Shown here: positions 1 through 6,274 of the stretch, piece by piece
Position numbering within the stretch: position 1 is the stretch's first letter
How the letters are laid out: each line of letters begins with the position of its first letter
Assembly (NCBI GenBank): GCA_017523785.1
Contig: JAFWVX010000038.1
Location: 1-32,868, forward strand
Direction of reading: 5' to 3'
Source of the DNA: Lachnospiraceae bacterium
Lineage (GTDB): Bacteria > Bacillota > Clostridia > Lachnospirales > Lachnospiraceae
DNA: 32,868 bases
Notes under the pieces: generated by a model
What the model was told of the DNA's origin: nothing
The model's database searches: none
The model's input: only the letters and a program-made list of their open reading frames with translations
Position numbers and translations under genes: made by a program

Positions 1-24
1 ACATACATACATACATACATACAT
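1..24. repeat. (ACAT)6 tetranucleotide microsatellite
   Basis: Six perfect copies of ACAT open the window, and the array may continue upstream. It lies about 70 bp before a terminator, so it is probably at or beyond the 3' end of an upstream gene. A short hairpin (TCTCTT, TTT loop, AAGAGA at 26-40) follows directly without a T-run. Confidence 0.9.
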
Positions 25-96
25 GTCTCTTTTTAAGAGATAATTCTTTTGGTAGAAATTTTGATACAGTAAAATTTTATAATTTTGTTAATAATG

Positions 97-128
97 AAGC
101 TGTCGTCTGATAGGGCGAGAGCTTTTTT
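97..128 (+). terminator. Rho-independent terminator of the upstream unit
   Basis: Positions 97-108 pair with 113-124 around a GATA loop (109-112), giving a stem of about 12 bp with one G-G mismatch and two G-T pairs. The 3' arm runs into six T residues at 123-128. It probably ends a transcript entering from outside the window and isolates the gene at 208. Confidence 0.7.
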
Positions 129-141
129 ATTATAAATATTC

Positions 142-169
142 TTGAACAATTATTTGATTAAGATATTCT
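142..169 (+). promoter_or_regulatory. Possible promoter for the gene at 208
   Basis: A -35-like TTGAAC (142-147) and a -10-like TATTCT (164-169) are separated by 16 bp, just after the terminator at 97-128. Both boxes are partial matches to the housekeeping consensus, and the AT-rich background makes chance matches likely. Confidence 0.4.
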
Positions 170-207
170 TTACTTCGAAATCATAGATAATCTTAAGGAG
201 GGCTATA

Positions 208-1257
208 ATGTTTTGGAAAAAGAAAGCCAATGTAAGTCAAGATACTATTAAATGGAATAATTGTATTCCACTAAAGAAAACGACAGTTTGGTGCTGGCTA
301 TATTTACTAATTGAAAAACTGTTGTTTATTTTATTTTTTTGCATTGTGGATAAATTATTGGTCAATTGCGCCTTTGAAAAGAAAGAACAATATGGTAGTG
401 TTTATTATAATATACACGGAGAAACAACAGTTGTATTTGCATACATTTCTATAATAGGGATGATACTAATTTTAATATTGTCAATAGTGTTAGCATTCAT
501 AATTATGAAAAAAGTAATAGTTAATCAAGTATTCAGCACTATAAAAAAACAAATTGAAGAAAAAAAGGATTTAAATATTGATAAAGATACAATATATAGA
601 AAAGAGCATACAATTATTACTTTTGTATTATATATTATTAGATTTATATTTTCTTTATTTATTATGGCTTGTTTATTAGAAAGTATAATTATGATTTATC
701 AGCAAGTTATATATTTATTAAGTAAGTATTTTGTTGGAGGTTATTATTTATATGAATCTAAAGAGATTGATCCTTCGCAATACAGCAATCAGATAAAAAT
801 GGTATTAGATAATGCTAAAGATATATACTTTAGCCTTCCAATTAAAAATAGTAGTTATTATAATTGGCTTAAGTTATATGGTGAAAGATATTGGTATTTT
901 TCAATTATATATTTTATATTAGTTCCTTTGATGGCTGTTTCAAATTACATTATAAAGTATATTCAAGTTGATATATGTCCGTCTTGCAGAATAATTGATG
1001 GTTTTTATACTATTATAGAAAGAGGTTATGATGATGTTAAAGAAAATACAGTATATAGAACTGAAACAAAAGGAGCACATATAGACAATGAAAAATCAGT
1101 TTGGAATGGAATGAAAGTCAATATTAATGTAACAAGCAAATATAATGTTGCGACATTTATGGGACATTATATTATTAAATGTAAGCATTGTGGTCAGAGA
1201 ACATATGTAAAATTTAAACATAAAGAAGAACAAAAAATTGGAGAAGAGATACAATAA
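208..1257 (+). CDS. Hypothetical multi-pass membrane protein with C-terminal CxxC/CxxC motif
   Basis: This 349-residue protein belongs to no family I recognise. Hydrophobic segments lie at about residues 27-52, 73-102, 132-172 (possibly two helices) and 229-254, with a basic loop between the second and third. The soluble C-terminus begins with CPSCR and ends with CKHCG about 70 residues later, which looks like a zinc-ribbon-type pair of metal ligands on the same side of the membrane. The start is supported by AAGGAGGG at 195-202, five bases before the ATG. The gene is very AT-rich with many ATA and TTA codons, more so than the housekeeping block downstream, which fits an accessory gene. It is followed after 32 bp by the GNAT fusion gene. 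Function is unknown; the existence of the gene is well supported by its length and ribosome binding site. Confidence 0.75.
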   Translation: MFWKKKANVSQDTIKWNNCIPLKKTTVWCWLYLLIEKLLFILFFCIVDKLLVNCAFEKKEQYGSVYYNIHGETTVVFAYISIIGMILILILSIVLAFIIMKKVIVNQVFSTIKKQIEEKKDLNIDKDTIYRKEHTIITFVLYIIRFIFSLFIMACLLESIIMIYQQVIYLLSKYFVGGYYLYESKEIDPSQYSNQIKMVLDNAKDIYFSLPIKNSSYYNWLKLYGERYWYFSIIYFILVPLMAVSNYIIKYIQVDICPSCRIIDGFYTIIERGYDDVKENTVYRTETKGAHIDNEKSVWNGMKVNINVTSKYNVATFMGHYIIKCKHCGQRTYVKFKHKEEQKIGEEIQ

Positions 1258-1265
1258 TATATAAT
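1238..1265 (+). promoter_or_regulatory. Possible promoter for the GNAT fusion gene
   Basis: A perfect TATAAT (1260-1265) follows the stop codon of the preceding gene. A weak TTGGAG -35 (1238-1243) lies 16 bp upstream, inside that gene. Transcription would begin near 1272, about 18 bases before the ATG. This could give separate expression from the gene at 208. Confidence 0.35.
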
Positions 1266-1289
1266 ACTGTATTAAAGTGTGATTAGAAA

Positions 1290-2450
1290 ATGATAACAAG
1301 ATACTTAAACAAAAATGATAAAAATCAATTAGAAGATTTAATTAAAGAAATTGAAGAATATATTGATAATAGTGAATTTTGGATACCAATTACTGATATA
1401 TCAAGAAAACATTTTTTTGATGAAAAATGGACAAAATTTTTTGGAGCATTTGAAAATGAAAAACTGATAGCAGCATTTGGAATATTTTTTAATGAAAACG
1501 AGTATAGTGAAAGTCAAGCGAAATTGGGGATAACACAGTATAGGTGTGCTGAACTTGGTAGAGCAATGGTTCATCCAAAGTATCGAAATAAAGGCTTAAT
1601 GAAAGAATTAGGGAAGGAGCTTATAGAATGTGCATATGAGAAAAATATTGCTTATCTTATAGCGACAGCACACCCTAAAAACTATGCAAGTAAAAAATCA
1701 TTAGAAGGATTAGGGTTTATTAAAAAAGACAAAATTGTAAAAAATGGGAATTATAGAAGAAATATTTACATTTATGATGTGAAAGAGAATTATGTACAAA
1801 ACTGCAATCAAAGATTGGGCACTATGGCGAGATTTGAATATATTATAAAAAGCTGTATAAACGAACATAAGTTTTTATTGATAAATACTATGGTCTTAAT
1901 ATTATTTTGTGTGTTTGTAGGTTTGTGTGAATATTTTTCACATACAAAAATTGATGTAACAATTTTGATTGCTATAATAGGTTTTATCGGTGTGATAACA
2001 CAAATGTATAGTGCTAAAAATGTAAGTTCGGCAGGGTATGATTTAGAACTTCAAAATTCATTTATTAACAATAGCGGGTTTAATGAACTGTTTCTATATT
2101 GTTGGAATAAATATATTGGTGTTAAATATAAAAATTATAAGAATATTAAAGATATAGAAGATTATCAAACTGTTTTATTTGGTTATTTTACATTTTTTGA
2201 AAGTGTATATTTAATGTATAAAAAAGGTGTTATAAAAATGAGTTTATTAGATGATTTATTTGGTAGAAGATTTTTTGTTGTGGTTAATTGTAAGGAAGTA
2301 CAAGAGTTGGATTTAAAGACAAATAAGGATTACTATGAAAATATTTTTAAATTATATAAAGTATGGAAACAATATAGGTTGGCACATAATAAAACGAAAT
2401 TAATAACAGAATTGAAAAGCAATAAAGAATTTACTGAATTGGATAAATAA
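1290..2450 (+). CDS. GNAT N-acetyltransferase fused to a membrane-anchored C-terminal domain
   Basis: Residues 1-165 form a GNAT acyltransferase domain. Visible features are the beta-strand region ending in ELGRAMVHPKYRNKGLM, whose R-N-K-G corresponds to the acetyl-CoA pyrophosphate loop, and the late motif NYASKKSLEGLGF. Two hydrophobic helices follow (about residues 196-217 and 224-244). A soluble C-terminal region of about 140 residues comes next, rich in aromatic residues (YQTVLFGYFTFFESVYLMYK), faintly like DUF4760-type domains. GNAT enzymes acetylate amines, protein N-termini or small molecules; the acceptor here cannot be deduced. The fusion suggests acetylation at the membrane or a membrane-bound partner domain. 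No clear Shine-Dalgarno precedes the ATG, so the exact start is less certain. Composition is very AT-rich, like its upstream neighbour. The GNAT call is firm and the C-terminal assignment is tentative. Confidence 0.75.
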   Translation: MITRYLNKNDKNQLEDLIKEIEEYIDNSEFWIPITDISRKHFFDEKWTKFFGAFENEKLIAAFGIFFNENEYSESQAKLGITQYRCAELGRAMVHPKYRNKGLMKELGKELIECAYEKNIAYLIATAHPKNYASKKSLEGLGFIKKDKIVKNGNYRRNIYIYDVKENYVQNCNQRLGTMARFEYIIKSCINEHKFLLINTMVLILFCVFVGLCEYFSHTKIDVTILIAIIGFIGVITQMYSAKNVSSAGYDLELQNSFINNSGFNELFLYCWNKYIGVKYKNYKNIKDIEDYQTVLFGYFTFFESVYLMYKKGVIKMSLLDDLFGRRFFVVVNCKEVQELDLKTNKDYYENIFKLYKVWKQYRLAHNKTKLITELKSNKEFTELDK

Positions 2451-2477
2451 AATATTTTATAAGTGCTTGACTAATTT

Positions 2478-2580
2478 GCACCTTTTTTGCACCTTTGAAA
2501 AAGTCGTGCACCTTTTTGCACCTTTATGCACCTTTTAGAAAATCGTGCACCTTTTTGCACCTTTTGCACCTTTTTGAAAA
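2478..2580. repeat. Array of eight GCACC-T-tract repeats with 38-39 bp super-period
   Basis: GCACC begins at 2478, 2489, 2508, 2518, 2528, 2547, 2557 and 2566, each time followed by a T-tract of three to six bases. Most copies are 9-11 bp apart. Two larger steps of 19 bp contain an AAAA(A)-TCGT spacer, so the pattern repeats every 39 then 38 bp (2489 to 2528 to 2566). The array lies between the stop of the GNAT fusion gene and the terminator at 2652. Runs of T spaced by one helical turn would be expected to bend DNA. No gene, transposase or direct CRISPR-type spacer is associated. The rest of the 417-bp intergenic gap (2451-2867) holds the terminator, a promoter and a GC-rich inverted repeat listed separately. 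Confidence 0.85.
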
Positions 2581-2651
2581 ATATGTAAATTCAAACTAAT
2601 TTATGCAAAATCTTTCAAAAAAGTAGCAGTTAATAAATCAAAATTAAAATC

Positions 2652-2687
2652 AAAATCGCTAATATGCTTTATATTAGCGATTTTTTT
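2652..2687 (+). terminator. Strong rho-independent terminator
   Basis: A perfect 14-bp stem (2652-2665 with 2671-2684), loop GCTTT, ends in seven T residues (2681-2687). It ends transcription of the accessory genes and insulates the asp23 operon. The four A residues at the 5' foot could give weak termination on the other strand. Confidence 0.9.
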
Positions 2688-2753
2688 GTTGTATCAAAAT
2701 CTATGTTGCAGTGAATTAGTGAACTATCAGTCATTCGTCTCCCATTATACTCA

Positions 2754-2782
2754 TTGCATAAAATCTCAATTTTTGGTATAAT
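2754..2782 (+). promoter_or_regulatory. Extended -10 promoter of the asp23-nusB operon
   Basis: TGGTATAAT (2774-2782) is a full extended -10 element. A weak TTGCAT lies 17 bp upstream at 2754-2759. Predicted transcription start is near 2789, giving a 5' UTR of about 80 bases before the asp23 ATG. The position directly after a strong terminator supports it. Confidence 0.7.
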
Positions 2783-2805
2783 ATCACCAATACATTTATT
2801 TCCAG

Positions 2806-2822
2806 GGCAAGCTCCGCTTGTT
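2806..2822. repeat. GC-rich inverted repeat in the asp23 leader
   Basis: CAAGC (2808-2812) and GCTTG (2816-2820) flank TCC, and G-T pairs could extend the stem to 2806-2822. The patch CCAGGGCAAGCTCCGCTTG is clearly more GC-rich than its surroundings. It could be a leader hairpin or a remnant of a dispersed repeat; no T-run follows, so it is not a terminator. Confidence 0.45.
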
Positions 2823-2867
2823 CGATTTTGTTGTGGATTAAATGGTATGGGTATAGAAAGGAGAACT

Positions 2868-3218
2868 ATGGCTGAATTAAACATTAAAACAGACATAAAG
2901 GTGGCTGACGACACTATCGCTATGATAGCTGGTATAGCGGCTACTAGTGTGCCAGGGGTTGCATCTCTTGGGGAAGGGATGACATTTAAGGCATTACCTT
3001 TTATTGGTTCAAACAGCTTAAAAAAAGGCGTAGTGATTGAGAAGGATGAAAAGGGAAATAACATCATCGCAAAACTCACCATCGTCATTGAGCAGGGCAA
3101 GGACATCAAAAAAACTTGCACTAACATTCAAGAAAAGGTGAAAGAGTCAATCGAATCTATGCTTGATTTGAATGTCAAAGAAGTTGTTGTAAGGGTTGCA
3201 AAGGTAAATGACATTTAG
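2868..3218 (+). CDS. yqhY: Asp23/Gls24 family protein (YqhY-like)
   Basis: This 116-residue protein has the Asp23 fold signature: an N-terminal strand and helix (IKVADDTIAMIAGIAA), the turn VPGVASL, a beta-hairpin region (KGVVIEKDEKGNNIIAKLTIVI) and a C-terminal helix-strand NVKEVVVRVAKV. Family members are small cytoplasmic proteins. The B. subtilis YqhY, which has the same neighbour nusB, has been connected with acetyl-CoA carboxylase control and envelope stress, so orthology is inferred from context. The ATG at 2868 is preferred because AAAGGAG lies at 2857-2863; a longer reading frame from 2754 would start inside the promoter. The last 11 bp overlap nusB, indicating translational coupling. 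It is the first gene of the long operon. Confidence 0.88.
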   Translation: MAELNIKTDIKVADDTIAMIAGIAATSVPGVASLGEGMTFKALPFIGSNSLKKGVVIEKDEKGNNIIAKLTIVIEQGKDIKKTCTNIQEKVKESIESMLDLNVKEVVVRVAKVNDI

Positions 3219-3750
3219 AGAGATAAGAGACCATAAGTTTAAGGTTCTTTTCATGTATTACTGTATGAAGACTGACATTGATCAGCTCTTGTTAAATTAC
3301 TTTTCGAATTTTCCTTATGAGGAAGAAGAGGATGAAAATGACTACACAAAAAACACTTCTAAGTATCATCAAAATGTTGCGAAGGTAAATTTGAAAGAGG
3401 TAGAGAGCGAAGATGGAAGTGTCAGTGATGCAGCAGTTGCAATTACTCTGACTGAAGATGACAACATAAGAGATATAAAAAATAAAGTTAAAGAAGTGAT
3501 AGAAAAAACTGATGAGATAGATAAGTTAATTGCTGAAAATCTTGAGTCTTGGGACATAAAAAGAGTTGCCAAGGCTGAGATTACGATTATACGACTTGCG
3601 ATTTACGAGATGTATTATGATGCGTCTATCGACATACCGGTTGCGATAAATGAGGCGGTTGAACTCGCAAAAGTTTATGGCGACGACAAGGCAGATAAAT
3701 TTGTAAATGGTGTCTTGTCGACTATTTATAGAAAGAAAAGTGAAAAGTAG
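3208..3750 (+). CDS. nusB: Transcription antitermination factor NusB
   Basis: NusB binds NusE (S10) and boxA RNA in the rRNA antitermination complex. The N-terminus MTFREIRDHKFKVLFMYY matches the family's opening helix. The C-terminal half carries the hallmark segment RVAKAEITIIRLAIYEM, then IPVAINEAVELAKVYG and KFVNGVLSTI. At 180 residues it is longer than the usual 130-150, because of an acidic, low-complexity insert at about residues 37-80 (EEEEDEND followed by a variable stretch). The start overlaps asp23 by 11 bp with AAAGG at 3200-3204. In Bacillus folD follows nusB; here xseA starts directly after the nusB stop. Confidence 0.95.
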   Translation: MTFREIRDHKFKVLFMYYCMKTDIDQLLLNYFSNFPYEEEEDENDYTKNTSKYHQNVAKVNLKEVESEDGSVSDAAVAITLTEDDNIRDIKNKVKEVIEKTDEIDKLIAENLESWDIKRVAKAEITIIRLAIYEMYYDASIDIPVAINEAVELAKVYGDDKADKFVNGVLSTIYRKKSEK

Positions 3751-4950
3751 ATGAGAGAGGCAGTTTCTGTTTCACAACTTAATAAGTATATAAAAGAAAT
3801 GTTTGCCGATGACAATATTTTGAGAAATGTGATCGTCAAAGGGGAGGTTTCAAATTTCAAAGAGTCGCGCGGAAATTATTATTTCTCACTTAAGGATGAA
3901 CTGGCTGCCGTTCAGTGTATTATTTTTACAAACTACAGTGGCGCAGGAGTTGACCTCACAAATGTAAGTGATGGTGCGCAGATTACTGTTTACGGCAAGG
4001 TGGCTGTCTATGAGAAAGGTGGAACCTATGCCATCTATGTAAGTAAAATAGAGAACTTTGGGCTTGGCGAATATTTCATAAAGCTTGAAGAGTTAAAGAA
4101 AAAACTTTTTGAACTTGGGATGTTCGACGACTCATACAAGAAAGAAATTCCAAAGTATTCAATAAATATCGGCGTTGTCACAGCTGAAAATGGCGCGGCA
4201 ATTAGAGACATATATAAGACTATTAAAGATAAAAATCCATATGCAAATGTCACACTATACCCATCACTTGTGCAGGGCGACAATGCATATAAGACAATTA
4301 TAGATGGGATAATGACACTTGATAAGATGGACTTAGATGTGATTATAGTTGGCCGTGGCGGTGGCTCTATAGAGGACCTGTACTGCTTCAATGACGAGCG
4401 AGTTGCTTATGCGATATTTAATGCCAAGACTCCTATAATTTCAGCAGTGGGTCATGAGATAAATGATTCAATATCAGACTTGGTGGCAGATGTCCGAGTT
4501 GCGACACCGACTGCGGCTGGAGAACTTGCGACATTTTCATATGAGAATTTTGAAAATGATTTAGAAAACTACAAACTCAGCTTAGATGACATTATAGAAG
4601 ATAAATTAGATAGATTGAAAGAGGGGCTTGATAGTAGAAAAAGGCAAATTGCGTCACTTGCACCTAAGGCGAAGGTTGAAAGATATAAAGACAATTTAAA
4701 ACATATAAGAGAAAGACTTAAGACATCTATGGATAGCAAGGTTTCAAATCTGAGACACGATTTAGAAAAGTACATAGAGAAGTTAAAAAGTAGAGATGTG
4801 CTTGACAAACTTGGCAAGGGACTTGCATACACCACAGATGCAAAAGGTAAAAAGATTAAAAGTACAAAAGATGTAAAAGTTGGAAAAATTATCCTATCAA
4901 GATTAAAAGATGGAGTTATAGAATCAGAAGTTACTAAAATTAGAAAGTAG
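3751..4950 (+). CDS. xseA: Exodeoxyribonuclease VII large subunit
   Basis: XseA is the catalytic subunit of exonuclease VII, which degrades single-stranded DNA from both ends with several XseB copies. An N-terminal OB-fold (about residues 1-100) is followed by the catalytic domain with TAENGAAIRD (144-153), the hallmark RGGGSIEDLYCFNDE (202-216) and GHEINDSISDLVADVRVATPTAA. A charged coiled-coil region follows (about 265-355), and the C-terminus contains GLAYTTDAKGK, typical of the family's closing segment. The 399 residues are at the short end of the normal range. The ATG touches the nusB TAG, so coupled translation is likely. The xseB start lies 11 bp downstream. Confidence 0.96.
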   Translation: MREAVSVSQLNKYIKEMFADDNILRNVIVKGEVSNFKESRGNYYFSLKDELAAVQCIIFTNYSGAGVDLTNVSDGAQITVYGKVAVYEKGGTYAIYVSKIENFGLGEYFIKLEELKKKLFELGMFDDSYKKEIPKYSINIGVVTAENGAAIRDIYKTIKDKNPYANVTLYPSLVQGDNAYKTIIDGIMTLDKMDLDVIIVGRGGGSIEDLYCFNDERVAYAIFNAKTPIISAVGHEINDSISDLVADVRVATPTAAGELATFSYENFENDLENYKLSLDDIIEDKLDRLKEGLDSRKRQIASLAPKAKVERYKDNLKHIRERLKTSMDSKVSNLRHDLEKYIEKLKSRDVLDKLGKGLAYTTDAKGKKIKSTKDVKVGKIILSRLKDGVIESEVTKIRK

Positions 4951-4961
4951 TTGGAGGGATT

Positions 4962-5159
4962 ATGAAAAAGGAAGAAAAGAAAGATTTAAATATAGAAGAT
5001 TCATTCAAGACACTAGATAAAATTATTGAGCAGATGGATGATGAGAAATGTTCTATTGAGAAAGGAATAGAACTTTACGAGAAGGGAGTTAAACTTGTGA
5101 ACGAACTCTCTAAAAAGATTGAAAAAATTGACAAGGACTTGAAGGTTTTAAATAAATAA
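4962..5159 (+). CDS. xseB: Exodeoxyribonuclease VII small subunit
   Basis: This 65-residue helical protein has the XseB pattern: SFKTLDKIIEQMDDEKCSIEKGIELYEKGVKLV in shortened form begins with a first helix containing L-x-x-I-x-x-M, then a turn, and a second helix with ELYEKG. It binds the XseA coiled coil to form active exonuclease VII. GGAGG at 4953-4957 supports the start. Its TAA overlaps the ispA ATG in a TAATG junction. Confidence 0.93.
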   Translation: MKKEEKKDLNIEDSFKTLDKIIEQMDDEKCSIEKGIELYEKGVKLVNELSKKIEKIDKDLKVLNK

Positions 5160-6268
5160 TGAACAACAAAGTTATTGATTTCAAAAAATCTAAAGAAAGA
5201 CTTATGAATAAAAAGTTTCCAAATGTCAGTCCTATTATACCTGAGGGGAAACAGCCTTTTTATTTGGAAAGTAATAAGGCACTCGATAAGTTTCAAACTA
5301 TTCTCTGTGACTATCAAGAGTACTTGCTTGACAGAGAGAATAAAAAAGAAATCAAACTTGAAGAAGTTTTAGTTTATTTTAATAGATATTTTGATGCAAT
5401 ATATAAAGAACTCACTGGCTTTGATGACTCAAAGGTTCCAAAGTTTAAAGAGGCTATGGACTATGCTATGCTATCAAATGGTAAGAGACTTAGACCCTTC
5501 CTCATGCTCCTTACTTACAATTTCTGCGAGGGTGAGGATTTCTTACTTATATCGCCTCTTATGGTTGCGATGGAATTGATTCACACATTTTCATTAGTAC
5601 ACGATGACTTACCATGTATGGATAATGATGAGTTGAGACGTGGCAAACCAACTGTGTGGAAAAAGTATGGCGAGGATATAGCAGTACTTGTCGGTGACGC
5701 CCTATATATGGAAGCAACAAGTATTCTTATGGACATGGTGCTTGAGTTTTTATATACAGAGATAGGTAGTTATGTTGCGACATCGGCAGCTATTATCATA
5801 AAACTTGCAGGACTTGATGGAATGATTACTGGCCAAGTATTTGATGTCATGAATACTACAAATGACAAACTCACTATTGATGACATATGTTACATGTATG
5901 ATAAGAAGACAACTGCACTACTCACAGCGAGTATGATAGTTGGTGCTAATATGTCATCGCTATATAATGGCAAGGCAGAACTCATTGAGAGACTTGGCAT
6001 TTGCCTTGGTGAATCATATCAGATAAAAGATGACTTACTTGAGATAGAGCAGACAACTGAAAAAATTGGTAAGTCCGTTGACTCAGATAAAAAAAATAAT
6101 AAGGTTACCTATGTTGGAAAAGTTGGCATAGAAGAATCAAAGCATAGACTTGAGCAATTATTTAAAGCGAGTATGGGAATAATTGATAGCATGACAACTG
6201 AAAAAAATAAAAAAGAATCATTGGTATTTAAAGAGTTGATTAAATATCTTATGAGTAGAGAAAAGTAG
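5159..6268 (+). CDS. ispA: Polyprenyl (farnesyl/geranyl) diphosphate synthase with N-terminal extension
   Basis: It condenses isopentenyl diphosphate with allylic diphosphates. NGKRLRPF precedes the first aspartate-rich motif HDDLPCMDND (D149, D150, D155), followed by RRGKPT, GQVFDV and KKTTALL. The second motif reads YQIKDDLLE (291-295), so the last Asp of the usual DDxxD is Glu. GKSVDSDKKNNKVTYV matches the family's late loop. The protein has 369 residues against about 295 for typical IspA. The extra 60-70 residues are N-terminal, charged, and contain no other Met before the core, so an internal start cannot easily remove them. The start is coupled to xseB. Placement next to dxs links it to isoprenoid supply for quinone or undecaprenyl precursors; product chain length is inferred. 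Confidence 0.92.
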   Translation: MNNKVIDFKKSKERLMNKKFPNVSPIIPEGKQPFYLESNKALDKFQTILCDYQEYLLDRENKKEIKLEEVLVYFNRYFDAIYKELTGFDDSKVPKFKEAMDYAMLSNGKRLRPFLMLLTYNFCEGEDFLLISPLMVAMELIHTFSLVHDDLPCMDNDELRRGKPTVWKKYGEDIAVLVGDALYMEATSILMDMVLEFLYTEIGSYVATSAAIIIKLAGLDGMITGQVFDVMNTTNDKLTIDDICYMYDKKTTALLTASMIVGANMSSLYNGKAELIERLGICLGESYQIKDDLLEIEQTTEKIGKSVDSDKKNNKVTYVGKVGIEESKHRLEQLFKASMGIIDSMTTEKNKKESLVFKELIKYLMSREK

Positions 6269-6274
6269 TTTACG

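Noticed and set aside
26..40. Hairpin TCTCTT/AAGAGA as a terminator
   Set aside because: The stem is only six bp and no T-run follows; the structure at 97-128 is a much better terminator.
2478..2580. CRISPR-like array
   Set aside because: Repeat units are about 10 bp with T-tract linkers, not 24-40 bp repeats with unique spacers, and no cas genes are present.
2754..2867. Longer asp23 reading frame starting at 2754
   Set aside because: It would begin inside the predicted promoter, and the ATG at 2868 has a proper AAAGGAG and matches the family N-terminus.
2669..3127. 152-codon open frame on the - strand across the asp23 leader
   Set aside because: It is antisense to the asp23 gene and its promoter and terminator; no supporting signals were seen.
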